From contig JAMDDR010000438.1 in assembly GCA_023488685.1 (NCBI GenBank), positions 1-35,225 of the forward strand: a stretch of 35,225 nucleotides of DNA, read 5' to 3'. Below, one piece after another: positions 16,608 through 25,308 of this stretch. Position numbers and translations under genes: made by a program. The notes under the pieces are model-generated. The model was not told the origin of the DNA. It made no database searches and saw only the letters and a program-made list of their open reading frames with translations. Within the stretch, counting starts at the first letter, position 1, and every line of letters begins with the position of its first letter. This DNA is from Chloroflexota bacterium. Lineage in GTDB: Bacteria; Chloroflexota; Anaerolineae; J036; Brachytrichaceae.

Positions 16608-16735
16608 TCACTTTTCGCCCGTGGCACTATTGATTCCGACGATGGTGATATCTTCGTTCACCTGCACCCACTCTTCACTGACAAGCTGAAGGGTGATAAT
16701 GCAAGACAGGGAGCCCGGACACTGTGCATGACATG
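16608..16735 (-). pseudogene. C-terminal tail of an unknown protein (remnant)
   Basis: On the minus strand about 40 codons read CHAQCPGSLSC, then IITLQLVSEEWVQVNED and ITIVGINSATGEK before a stop at 16608-16610. The same tail occurs at 32612-32734, with most differences at third codon positions, so it derives from a genuine coding sequence. The rest of the gene is missing: upstream it runs into antisense of the hydrolase fragment. Protein family not recognised. Confidence 0.5.
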
Positions 16736-17188
16736 ACGATGGCGGCGGATAACGACCAGTGCGTCTTTTTCTGGTGGACGGCCTCGACCGTGCGGCACCT
16801 CGGCATCGGCGGCAAGACCAGCAACAAAACCATCGAACCCGGCGGCGGCCTGCCACCCTACGACCCGGAGCAGCGCTTCGCCGCCTACCAGGCGCACATG
16901 CGCACCTACAATCGGCTCAAGCCCTTCTTCGTGCGCGGGCAGTTCCACGGCATCGCGGAGCACATTCACCTGCACACGCTGCCCGGCGTCGCCGGCGGCG
17001 TGATCAACGTGTTCAACCTGACCAGCGTTGAGCAGATGTTCGAGTTCGACGTGCCGATGCGCCTGCTGGGCACGACACAGGCGCTGCCGGTGAAGGGTGC
17101 CGGCGCGGAATGGCGTGAAGACGCCGTTAGGCTGAACCTGAGCCTGCCGGGCATGTGCCCGGCCCTGATTGAGATTGGCGTTCCGTAG
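16733..17188 (+). pseudogene. detached C-terminal fragment of alpha-galactosidase-like hydrolase
   Basis: An open frame of ~151 codons starting at the ATG at 16733 (MTMAADNDQCVFFWWT) and closely matching residues ~528-677 of the full-length hydrolase at 13718-15751. The first ~80 codons are almost identical in protein, with a long uninterrupted DNA match around the HMRTYNRLKPFFVRG segment; the last ~70 are clearly diverged (end SLPGMCPALIEIGVP). It lacks the catalytic barrel, so no hydrolase activity is expected. There is no convincing ribosome site. The intact frame leaves open a translated accessory domain, but a truncated paralogue is more likely. Confidence 0.7.
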
Positions 17189-17199
17189 GAATGCCCCGC

Positions 17200-17524
17200 T
17201 CTGTGATGTGCATACGCACGCAATCGAGATGCCGATATACGCGCAGCTCAGATTCGGACAGGCACGTAGCGTGCCTTCGGTATCCAGCACGTTCTTCCGA
17301 CCGCGGTTGCTCTTGCGCGTCTGCCAGAGCTGAACCATCTGCACGCCGGGTGTGGAATCTGGAGACCCAATCTGTCCATCAACTTCCCGGCACAGCGGGC
17401 AATCATCCGGATGACCCAGGTGGCGGTGGCGCCGGCGTCGGATAGGCCGGAGTGATGACCATTCGAGTTGTCGGAACAGCCAACAAACCGCAGGCAACAC
17501 GAGCAGTAGCCAGATCAATGTCAA
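17200..17524 (-). pseudogene. N-terminal remnant of a zinc-ribbon transposase
   Basis: The minus strand reads DDCPLCREVDGQ, then QTRKSNRGRKN, DTEGTLRACPNLSC and AYIGIS. This spacing (CPxC, a basic R-GRK stretch, D-T-E-G, CPN-C-Y-GI) resembles the N-terminal zinc-binding part of transposases common in Chloroflexota. The frame then runs into hydrolase antisense without a catalytic core, so only a fragment survives. The family is named from memory of the pattern. Confidence 0.45.
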
Positions 17525-17597
17525 ACAGACGACACGCGCCTCTTCCGCTCACATGGAGCGGGATTGTCCCGCAGGTCCTCAGGGAGCACCTTCGTGG

Positions 17598-17665
17598 CTC
17601 AATCACTTCCGCCGCTTGCTCATCCACTGGGAGAAGAAAGTGAAAACTACGAAGCCTTCTTGCAG
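17598..17665 (+). pseudogene. 3'-end scrap of an IS4/IS5-like transposase
   Basis: The plus strand encodes LNHFRRLLIHWEKKV (17598-17642) and, after a frame change, ENYEAFLQ (17642-17665). Together these match the R-WEKK-ENY-AFL C-terminal signature of IS4/IS5-type transposases. The piece overlaps the last codons of the membrane-protein gene at 17647, so that gene's 3' end lies in insertion-sequence scar DNA. Confidence 0.5.
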
Positions 17666-18759
17666 TCATATCTTTTTATCCTGATCTCTTCGATCTGTTT
17701 TTCCTCATATTCCAGTTGGTTTAGCAGATGTAGCGGCGTTTCTCCTGCAGCGAAAAGGGATGCTTGTTGCTTCAACAGATGCAAATTGTGAACATGGCGG
17801 TTGAGTTCCTGCTGCGCCAGAGCACGGTCATCCTCAATATCAATATTGATAGGGAAATAGAAATCCTCGCCGCGCCGGATAAAGCTGGCCAGCAGCCGCC
17901 AGGCCTTGCGTTCAGCAAGCAGGCTGGTGGGCTCGGGTAGCCCGAATTCCTTCAGCAACGCCCGACGGCACAGGTCGAATGAACTCATGACTGCCTCGCC
18001 CATTTCCACAGATGCACCGACAGCCATGCGATATAGAACGTAACCCCCAGCGATAGCCACCAAGCCGATGGCCGACTCCACGATGCTGAGTTTCCAAGCC
18101 ACTGCCGCCACTGCAGCTAATCCAAACAGAAAGGACAGGAGAGAGAGGTTCAGCAAGAAGTCGACTGTTGTCTTCAGATCGGCGATTTGAGACCGTTGGG
18201 CTTCAGGAAGGATGCTCACCAGGCGTGGCCAATACACCATCGCATCCATCCCATAGCGTTCATACGCGTATTCCTCCATTACGGCAAACGCATTGCCGAG
18301 CGCAGTCGGCATGATATTTTGCACTTCGACGGGCAGCTCCTTAACACCATGAGTTGTCCGCTCGATTTTTTCATGCACGGCCTCCAGCTTTGCAATCGCA
18401 TCCTCGGTCTGCACATCCTCTTCAACCGCCTTGCGATATGCCGCTCGACGCGCCAGAAGCGCAGGATAAAGCTGCTCATGTCTGCGGATGTTGCCCCGTT
18501 TCAGCCACCGCGAGATGATTATCCCATTCTCATAAAGCTTGATAATCGGTGTGTTCAGAATGAGCAGGAGCAGGCCCAGCAAGGTGCTTGCCAACAAGAA
18601 AAACGTAGTGGCAACGACAAGCGCCTCAAAGTCGTTCAAATCCCGCGGACCGCTGCCATGTGGAACCAACACGATATTGACCGCGGTCAAAAATAGAAAC
18701 GCCGGTAGAAAGCCGGCAACGAAGAACTGCCTACCCAAAGTGCCGCCAACATCCCACAT
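17647..18759 (-). CDS. four-helix membrane protein with C-terminal adaptor-like module
   Basis: 370 residues, not recognised as a known family. Predicted transmembrane helices: ~12-32, ~46-69, ~201-221 and ~225-245. Between the pairs is a ~130-residue, mostly helical, probably cytoplasmic region (YPALLARRAAYRKAVEED, EAVHEKIERTTHGVKELP). Residues 319-362 (LNRHVHNLHLLKQQASLFAA to QIEEIRIK) match the C-terminus of the CHAT protein at 27441, 20 of 44 identical without gaps. Such shared tails are typical of adaptor or effector-associated modules that bring partners together. The gene starts at ATG 18757-18759 with AGGAGTGAG inside the preceding gene's end, six bases after it. It could be the membrane effector or substrate of the CHAT proteases (inference). 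Its last residues (YDCKKAS) overlap a transposase scar. Confidence 0.75.
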   Translation of the reverse strand: MWDVGGTLGRQFFVAGFLPAFLFLTAVNIVLVPHGSGPRDLNDFEALVVATTFFLLASTLLGLLLLILNTPIIKLYENGIIISRWLKRGNIRRHEQLYPALLARRAAYRKAVEEDVQTEDAIAKLEAVHEKIERTTHGVKELPVEVQNIMPTALGNAFAVMEEYAYERYGMDAMVYWPRLVSILPEAQRSQIADLKTTVDFLLNLSLLSFLFGLAAVAAVAWKLSIVESAIGLVAIAGGYVLYRMAVGASVEMGEAVMSSFDLCRRALLKEFGLPEPTSLLAERKAWRLLASFIRRGEDFYFPINIDIEDDRALAQQELNRHVHNLHLLKQQASLFAAGETPLHLLNQLEYEEKQIEEIRIKRYDCKKAS

Positions 18760-18765
18760 GCTGTC

Positions 18766-19398
18766 TCACTCCTGGATGAGGTGCCCGCGCGGACAGATCA
18801 ACTTATTCGTGCTTAGATCGATCAGGTCGGCAAAATCATAGGAATTCTGTCCATCTGGACAACTGGGGCAACGGTAGGTAACGCGACCTTTGGCAACGGG
18901 CGTGAACCGCTGTTCTCGCCCAAACAGGTGCGTCATGATACCGCCAAACGCCCCCGCGCGTTCTTCGTCAGTCAAGAGGCCGATCACCGTGGCCGCTTCC
19001 AACACCACAAGCCTCCGTCCCGGGCTGCCTGGCAACCAATCACGCCGCGCTCGCCCTTCGCCCATCGTTGTGCGTGCAATCATGCGCACGGGTTGCAATA
19101 AGCCGGGTAGCGCACTGAGGGGAGTATCAAGCAGGCCTGTGTCTGCTGCCGCCGCGACATCGGCAAGGTCACGGACCGGCAGTAGAACTGCGTAGCCTGG
19201 CAATGTGTCGACAACCGTATAGCCGCCGCTGGCACTGGCGACGATCTGAGGTCCGGGAGCATCCAGCGTCACTACGATGTACCATTGGTTGCGCGTTTCT
19301 GGCGGGAGTGCGGTCAGCACCTCAACCAGTTCGCACACGGTTGTAGCCAGACTTACCTGCAAGAACCGCGTGGTTAGCCTCTGAATTTCGATTGGCAT
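18766..19398 (-). CDS. uncharacterised protein with C-terminal zinc ribbon
   Basis: 210 residues, no signal peptide. Residues ~1-165 form an alpha/beta region with a CBS-like feel (PGYAVLLPVRDLADVA, then PGRRLVVLEAATVIGLLTDEERAGAFGGIMTHLFG), but I cannot assign the family. The C-terminus has a compact zinc-ribbon: C177-P-S-C180 and, 21 residues on, C202-P-R-G-H206. It is translated just before the membrane protein, whose ribosome site lies in its last codons, suggesting they act together. ATG at 19396-19398 follows AGGGGAAGAGG. A metal-dependent scaffold or regulator of the operon is one possibility. Confidence 0.65.
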   Translation of the reverse strand: MPIEIQRLTTRFLQVSLATTVCELVEVLTALPPETRNQWYIVVTLDAPGPQIVASASGGYTVVDTLPGYAVLLPVRDLADVAAAADTGLLDTPLSALPGLLQPVRMIARTTMGEGRARRDWLPGSPGRRLVVLEAATVIGLLTDEERAGAFGGIMTHLFGREQRFTPVAKGRVTYRCPSCPDGQNSYDFADLIDLSTNKLICPRGHLIQE

Positions 19399-19472
19399 CC
19401 TCTTCCCCTAATGTATCGACAGATTCTTCTGCCCTGCGTGAATGGTCAATTCGATTCAAAGGCGATTGGCCA

Positions 19473-19985
19473 TCAATAAGGTTTTTGTCCGACGTAATTG
19501 CCCGGCGGGTTATAGTTGCAGACCCACACCACCTGGCCTGCATTGTCTCTGGCCACGCCGCAGCCCACTTTGGTCGTTGCCTTCCAAACGACCTGAGTAA
19601 AGTGTCCGAAGATCTTGTAGTTTTCGTTGTCCATCGTTTGGCCACTGTACTGGGTTGACTCGCTGCACCAGTCATTGACAAGGTCAGTCGGTGTTGGATG
19701 GCCCGCACCAAGATTCTCGCCATAGCCGGAGCTGCTGTGCTGAAGAACATATCCCTGGCTGGCCAGATAATCCGCCCATTGCTGGGCCTGGCAAGCTACC
19801 GTTTCTGACCACTGCAGCGGAGAGTCGCTGTAGTACTTCGCCCGCCAGGCATTATGTGCCTGTACCATTTCGTCCTTTTCTGCGGCAGTAAGCGCCGAAA
19901 GTGGCTGACATGGCGGCGCACATCCGGCTATACTGCTCGTCACCAATACAATCACGAGTGCCAATAGAAATCGTGAGTAGCACAT
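19473..19985 (-). CDS. CAP-domain (SCP/PR-1/CRISP) lipoprotein
   Basis: 170 residues. The signal peptide ends in lipobox SIAGC (C22), so the protein is a surface lipoprotein. The CAP domain is clear: HNAWRAKYY with the first His, QQWADYLAS, ENLGAG, FGHFTQVVWKATTKVGCG with the second His, and the terminal CNYNPPGNYVGQKPY signature. CAP proteins bind lipids or act as peptidase-like or adhesive secreted factors; the bacterial function is unclear. The start is ATG at 19983-19985, seven bases after AGGAGA. It lies 34 bp after the propeller-CHAT gene, which suggests it may take part in extracellular sensing. Confidence 0.9.
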   Translation of the reverse strand: MCYSRFLLALVIVLVTSSIAGCAPPCQPLSALTAAEKDEMVQAHNAWRAKYYSDSPLQWSETVACQAQQWADYLASQGYVLQHSSSGYGENLGAGHPTPTDLVNDWCSESTQYSGQTMDNENYKIFGHFTQVVWKATTKVGCGVARDNAGQVVWVCNYNPPGNYVGQKPY

Positions 19986-20019
19986 AGTTATCTCTCCTGG
20001 GGGCATCTTGCTTAGTCAT

Positions 20020-23000
20020 CTATCTGACCTCGAAGATACGTCCATCCTTGACTTGCATGTACAGCACGGGGGCACCCCAGTCGCGTCGGCCAGCGCCCAG
20101 TTCGGTATAAAGACCTTTGCGTGCGACACTGATCGCATAGTCAACCTGACCACCGCCCCGACTGACCAGAGCATGGTAGAAATGTCCAGCAAAACTCGCT
20201 GCCACTTGGGCACCGACTGTCAATTGCATGCCGACGACCGCTGGCATCCTGCCTTCCCGGAGCAGGGTAGGCACCAATCCGGCCAGGGTCGCGCTCCCCT
20301 GCGTCGAAGCGGCGCTCTGACAAGCGCTCAGGACCACCAGTTTGGGCGCCTTGTCGCCAAAAGCCTGGAAGCCTCGGAAAACCGTAGCGAGTTCATCGGC
20401 TCGCTGCGGAATGCTGTCGCCGGCCTGATCCTCGAAATAGAGCAAGCTCTGCCCGGCTTCGATGGCGCCATGCCCGATAAAATGCACCACATCAGCGCCT
20501 TCGCTCACTGCGCGCGTGAAGGCTTCGAGCGTGACGTGTGGCACAATGCGTAGACGAACGCGATGCTTGGCGATCAGCGGCTGGAGCGCTGTCTTCACGG
20601 CGCCAACCTCTTGCTCCGCCTGGATGGATGCATACTCGTGTGGCTCAGACCAAACGATCAATACGTCCAAGGGCCATTTAGTTTTGGGACGGCCGAGCGG
20701 TTCTTGGGGCGGCAGATAACGCGCCATGGCCGTATCCGGGTTTACACTCAGATACTCCAGTCCCACATCGCCATAGGCAAATTCCCAAGGCAGTGTCAAT
20801 AGCTCAGGTGTTGCCTGGAAATTCAGACGCACGCGCCACCCTTTGTGGCCGGCACGTGTCCCCTGCAGGAGTTTCTGCCGTGTGGCGTCGTTCCACAGGG
20901 CATCGAAGAGCTGCCGGCCGAGTTGGCGCAAATCCGTTTCCGCAATCTGCCCGGTTTCGACGATCTCAAGGTATGAGTTCACTAGACTGCGCCGCAGTTG
21001 GGTCGAGTAGGACGGTAGCGACGTACGCTGCTCTTGCCAGGTGACCCGATAGGTTTCTTCACCGCCTGGCTCGACGACTACTTCTGCGTCGCGATAGCCA
21101 TAAGCTCGCCGTCCTTGCCACGTGCGCAGACCGCCTCCTCCAAGTCCCATCAGAAGCAAACCAGCGACACCAAGAAGCCACGGAAACGCAGGATGTTCGG
21201 GGTCCCACCAGTTGGGTTCCTCAACTCTGAGAAGTTGAGTCTGGATCGCTGTACTCTCATTGTTCCGATTGTAGACGACGTACTTGAACTGGTACTCCCC
21301 CGGGGCCAGTTGGGAGTAGGGGGGAACCTGCCGTACTTTGCCTGGGGGAGGCTTAAATGGCGAAACATCCCACCGCGTCCAGAAGGTATCCTTACCTTCC
21401 AGCTTGTACCAAAACGCCATCTCAGAACTGAGACTACCAGTATCGGTTGCCACCAGCGTGACCGTCATGGCGCCATGGCGGTATGGGAGCACAACCTGTT
21501 GTGCATCCGCAAGCGTCGGCTGGCCTGTCGCCAAGGTGATGCTTGCGATGCTGGCAACCGGTGGGCGTGGCCGATGACGCAGCAAACCTTCGTTGGTGGC
21601 AAACCAGATATCCCCACGTTTGTCCTCGGCGATTGCGCGGACGTCACCGTCAAAGACCTTTGTTGGCGGCAGTGTAAACGCAGCCGTTGCGAGTGGATTG
21701 ACGCCGGGCAACCGTTGATCCCAGCGGTCGACTGTCTGATCCCAACCGGCAAACCAAAGTGTGTTGCTGCGACTCACAAACAGCGCACGCACCGGGGCCA
21801 TCTGAAATTCCATCTTGTCTTCAGGGCCGCCAAAGCGGACAAGCCCTTTCTCGGCGCCAACCCAAGTACTGCCGTTAGGCGCCTGCAAGAGCACGGTGAC
21901 AAACGTTGGCATTCTCAGTGTCTCTGTAGTGACGTCTCGCCATTGCACGCCGTCATAGTGATATAGCCCTTTTTCGGCGCCAAGCCAAAGGCCGTCCTTT
22001 CCATCGCCCATGACGGTGGTGGCCTCCTTATTTTCGTAGACCAACTGCCACTGCTGGCCATCAAAGTGCGCCACACCGCTGTCGGTGACCGCCCAGATGT
22101 CATCTGCGTTGCGACCCCAGAGATCCAAAATCCCGCCAAGCGCAACTTCGGGTGGGAATGTCCGCCAGCGGTTGCCATCAATGCGTACCAGTCCATCCGC
22201 GCCGCCGACCCAGGCCGTTCCTTGTCCATCACTCCAGATATGGTGGAACCGGCTGGCAGGAAAGCCTTCAATGGTCGTCAGTGTCTGCCACTGCTTGCCA
22301 TCAAAGCGCCGGATCGCATGCTCGGCAACGACCCACAGCCCATCATTGGCCGACCACAGGTCACGCACCTCTCCGGAGGATTCAGGGCCAACGGGCGGTG
22401 GCTGCCACTGCGTGCCGTCCCAGCAGGCTGGACCGGCGTCCGTCGCCACCCAGATCATGCCCTCCGTGCCCACCCAAATGCTGTTCACATTGGATACAGG
22501 TAAACCTGTATCCGGCATCGTATCCCACGTTGTCCCATCAAATTTGCTGATGCCATTGGCCTGGGCTATCCAGATATTGCCTGCAGTGTCGCCCCATATG
22601 TCGAGGATATTGTCCGCCAATAGCCCATCGCTGGTTGAATACCTGCGCCAGGCATTGCCGGCCGATGCATAGCGACTGAGACCATGATCGGTGGCTATCC
22701 AAACCGTGCCTGCACCATCTCCCCAGATTGCGTTGACTCTGTGATCTCGATCGGTTGACTCCGTGGTGTTGATGCGGGACCACGGCCCATCGGCGGCGCG
22801 ATGGGCCAATCCTTGTTTGCTGCCGACCCACAGCTCGCCCTGTGGCCCTTCTACGACCGCGCTGAGCAAGCCGGCCAGCTCGCCATTTGCTACCTCCACG
22901 GCCTGCCACGAACCGCCTTCCAAGAAATACAAGGCGCCATTGGGGTCGACCACCCAGAGCCTGCCCGCCCCGATTGCATAAAGAGCACGACCGATCAAAC

Positions 23001-25308
23001 CGGAACCCTGCCAGGGCAACACTGCCTGCCACGCCCCATTACTGTACTGGATCACACCGCTGAGAGTAGCAGCCCAGATATTGCCATCCTCATCGCCGGT
23101 GATCAAGATGGTATTCGTTCCCGTCAAACCGTCAGCGGCCGTGAACGTCTGCCAGCGCCCGTCAGCCAGGCGGCTCACGCCAAACTTTGTTGCGAACCAG
23201 ACGGCGCCAGCCTGATCGCCCCACACGGCGCGCACGTCATTGCTGGCCAGACCATCTCGACTTGTGACGGTAAGCCATTCCCCGGTCTGGGGATCATAAC
23301 GCGTAGCACCGAACCAGATTCTCCCGCCGGGATCGATCCACAGTGGCAGATCGCTGTCCCGCAGGCGTTCAGGGGCAAAGCGCTGCCATAGGCCGGTGGC
23401 AGGGACATAGCGGTAGACTCCATCGCTGGTGGTCAGCCACACGATCCCATCAGGCGCAACCGCGATCGCGTGTGGCTCTTCATACGGCGCCAGAAAATCC
23501 AAGGAGCGCCATTGCTGCCACGTGTCCTCACCGCGGTCATAGTAAGCAACACCGCCCGTGGTCGCTACCCAGAGATTGCCCGCACGGTCCAGTGCCAGCG
23601 ACTGGACATCGTTGCCGACGAGATCAAGTGGGCCGTTGCCGCTCGGCAACCCGACGCGTTGGAACGTCTGCCACGCGCCGGTTGCCAGGTCGATGCGCGC
23701 CACATCACTGCCGAGCGTACCCACCCACAGCGCCTGTTCGTCGCCCCATAGTGCAGTGACCCAGTCCACGGGTAGACTACTGTTGGCACGGGTGAACGTT
23801 TCCCACTGCTCTGTCTCGTTGTCATACCGGCTCAACCCCTGGCTGGTGCCAAACCAAACATGACCACTGCGATCACCCCAGATGGCACTCACATGATCGC
23901 CAGCCAACCCACTTTCCTGGTTGAAATATGCCCAGCGATGACCATTCCAACGGGCAGCCCCGTGCCAGGTATCCCCGATCCAGACATCGTTTGGCCCGCC
24001 AACCCAGAGGGTTTCGAACCGACGTTCGGGCCAGGCATTGGGTATTTCACGGCGCCACTGTTCAGTTGTCCAGGCAAACAGAGCATCCTGCCGGCTCAGA
24101 AAGAGATGGCCGGCGGCATCCCCCCGGACGCGGGTCACTGGTTGTCCAAGTGGGGATGGGCTGCGATAGGCACGCCAGCGTTCGCTGTCGAAACGAGCAA
24201 TGCCGTTGGCCGTGGCAAACCAAATAACGCCTCCTTCGTCGGCTCCGATGGCATACACGCGACTGCTGCCTAACGGGCTATCCTCGCCATATTGCTGCCA
24301 TTGGTCGCCGTCGAAATACCGTAGCCCATCTGCCCCGCGCCGTTTCAGGATCTGCATATACTCAAAGTCCGCAACCATGACGTCCGGCCGGTTGACAGCC
24401 AACCAAAGGGTCTCGCCCACTCCCCAGATACTGGAGACCATGTCGGGGCCGTCCCATTGGCTGCCGTCCATCATCGCCCATTCGCCTGTGGTCAAGTCAT
24501 GGCGTAGCAGGCCATCCCAAAGACCAACCCAGAGCACGTCGTTGGCAAGCCATAATGATTTTACCCACCACTGGATAGGGTCGCTCCCTTTAAGCCTGGC
24601 GCGAACGAGCGGTTCGACTTGGGCGAGATCGACATTCTTGATCTCGAGTTCACGCCACGAGTTGCTGGCAGGCTCATAGGTCGCCAATCCATTCTCTGTG
24701 CCAATCCAGACGATGCTGCCATCTGTGCTGCCAGTCAGGGCAGAGACTGCGCCTTCCGGCAAGGCGCTGTTTTGATTTGTGAAAGACTGCCAGGTCGTTC
24801 CGTTCCAGTGAGCGACACCGCGCTGGCCACCAACCCACAGATCGCGCTGGCGATTGCCCCAGAGGGCAAAGAGCGGGCCTTCGGGCAGCCCAAGCTGCTG
24901 CGCAGGCACCTGTTGCCAACCATCACCGTCGAAGTGCGCGAGTCCGGCATCGCCGGCCACCCAGATGTCCTGGCCACTGCGTCCCCAGATGGCGCGCACG
25001 GGGCCGCTCGTTGCCGGTAGACCGGTATCAACAGCTTGCCAGGGGTTCATGCCGTCGAAACGCGCCAGGCCGGAAGCCGTCCCTGCCCACACGACACCAT
25101 CGGGAGCTGGCCAAACCGCCAGGACCTCATTCGTGGGCAGCCCATCTTTACTATCGAACGTAACCCACTGCCCTGGCAAGGGATAGATATCTTGGGCCCA
25201 AACGCGCGGTGCCATCGTCGTCGCAGCACAGGCCACGACCCCCAACCCGATGAGCCAGATCAGGATGGTGGAATGCTTTCTATGGAACCACCACCTTAAG
25301 CGCCACAC
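20020..25308 (-). CDS. giant beta-propeller sensor fused through a membrane helix to a CHAT protease
   Basis: 1762 residues. The start is GTG at 25306-25308, six bases after AAGGAGG and overlapping the subtilisin gene by 29 bp; the frame opens 13 codons earlier at a TTG without such a site. A signal anchor (STILIWLIGLGVVACAATT) is followed by ~1250 residues of two-component-type propeller repeats (forms such as IWVGTENGLATYEPASNSW), probably several propellers. Then come a Y_Y_Y-like beta-sandwich (~1270-1360), a transmembrane helix (~1373-1395, FPWLLGVAGLLLMGLGGGG) and a cytoplasmic CHAT caspase-like domain. The catalytic dyad is H1613 in HFIGHG and C1663 in LSACQS. Extracellular input thus appears wired to an intracellular cysteine protease in place of the usual histidine kinase. 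The cytosolic CHAT protein at 27441 shares the pre-CHAT segment (PWEF-Y). Confidence 0.9.
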   Translation of the reverse strand: MWRLRWWFHRKHSTILIWLIGLGVVACAATTMAPRVWAQDIYPLPGQWVTFDSKDGLPTNEVLAVWPAPDGVVWAGTASGLARFDGMNPWQAVDTGLPATSGPVRAIWGRSGQDIWVAGDAGLAHFDGDGWQQVPAQQLGLPEGPLFALWGNRQRDLWVGGQRGVAHWNGTTWQSFTNQNSALPEGAVSALTGSTDGSIVWIGTENGLATYEPASNSWRELEIKNVDLAQVEPLVRARLKGSDPIQWWVKSLWLANDVLWVGLWDGLLRHDLTTGEWAMMDGSQWDGPDMVSSIWGVGETLWLAVNRPDVMVADFEYMQILKRRGADGLRYFDGDQWQQYGEDSPLGSSRVYAIGADEGGVIWFATANGIARFDSERWRAYRSPSPLGQPVTRVRGDAAGHLFLSRQDALFAWTTEQWRREIPNAWPERRFETLWVGGPNDVWIGDTWHGAARWNGHRWAYFNQESGLAGDHVSAIWGDRSGHVWFGTSQGLSRYDNETEQWETFTRANSSLPVDWVTALWGDEQALWVGTLGSDVARIDLATGAWQTFQRVGLPSGNGPLDLVGNDVQSLALDRAGNLWVATTGGVAYYDRGEDTWQQWRSLDFLAPYEEPHAIAVAPDGIVWLTTSDGVYRYVPATGLWQRFAPERLRDSDLPLWIDPGGRIWFGATRYDPQTGEWLTVTSRDGLASNDVRAVWGDQAGAVWFATKFGVSRLADGRWQTFTAADGLTGTNTILITGDEDGNIWAATLSGVIQYSNGAWQAVLPWQGSGLIGRALYAIGAGRLWVVDPNGALYFLEGGSWQAVEVANGELAGLLSAVVEGPQGELWVGSKQGLAHRAADGPWSRINTTESTDRDHRVNAIWGDGAGTVWIATDHGLSRYASAGNAWRRYSTSDGLLADNILDIWGDTAGNIWIAQANGISKFDGTTWDTMPDTGLPVSNVNSIWVGTEGMIWVATDAGPACWDGTQWQPPPVGPESSGEVRDLWSANDGLWVVAEHAIRRFDGKQWQTLTTIEGFPASRFHHIWSDGQGTAWVGGADGLVRIDGNRWRTFPPEVALGGILDLWGRNADDIWAVTDSGVAHFDGQQWQLVYENKEATTVMGDGKDGLWLGAEKGLYHYDGVQWRDVTTETLRMPTFVTVLLQAPNGSTWVGAEKGLVRFGGPEDKMEFQMAPVRALFVSRSNTLWFAGWDQTVDRWDQRLPGVNPLATAAFTLPPTKVFDGDVRAIAEDKRGDIWFATNEGLLRHRPRPPVASIASITLATGQPTLADAQQVVLPYRHGAMTVTLVATDTGSLSSEMAFWYKLEGKDTFWTRWDVSPFKPPPGKVRQVPPYSQLAPGEYQFKYVVYNRNNESTAIQTQLLRVEEPNWWDPEHPAFPWLLGVAGLLLMGLGGGGLRTWQGRRAYGYRDAEVVVEPGGEETYRVTWQEQRTSLPSYSTQLRRSLVNSYLEIVETGQIAETDLRQLGRQLFDALWNDATRQKLLQGTRAGHKGWRVRLNFQATPELLTLPWEFAYGDVGLEYLSVNPDTAMARYLPPQEPLGRPKTKWPLDVLIVWSEPHEYASIQAEQEVGAVKTALQPLIAKHRVRLRIVPHVTLEAFTRAVSEGADVVHFIGHGAIEAGQSLLYFEDQAGDSIPQRADELATVFRGFQAFGDKAPKLVVLSACQSAASTQGSATLAGLVPTLLREGRMPAVVGMQLTVGAQVAASFAGHFYHALVSRGGGQVDYAISVARKGLYTELGAGRRDWGAPVLYMQVKDGRIFEVR

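Larger units (their letters stand above)
16552..17188 (+). repeat. composite repeat, copy A (hydrolase C-terminus cassette)
   Basis: This stretch has three parts, shared in the same order and orientation with 32532-33189. First is a scrap encoding the extreme C-terminus of the hydrolase (CPAVVEIGDL, 16552-16581). Next, on the minus strand, is the C-terminal tail of an unknown protein (EWVQVNEDITIVG, stop at 16608-16610). Last is the ~150-residue hydrolase C-terminus (from 16733). The sharp joins imply that the mosaic formed once and was then duplicated. Confidence 0.75.

Noticed and set aside
21034..21966. 310-codon plus-strand frame inside the giant sensor
   Set aside because: Antisense to the Y_Y_Y/propeller region; no protein-like features.
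20020..25308. repeated IWVGT-like units considered as DNA-level tandem repeats or a CRISPR-like array
   Set aside because: The periodicity is at protein level (propeller blades); DNA units are diverged and not regularly spaced.
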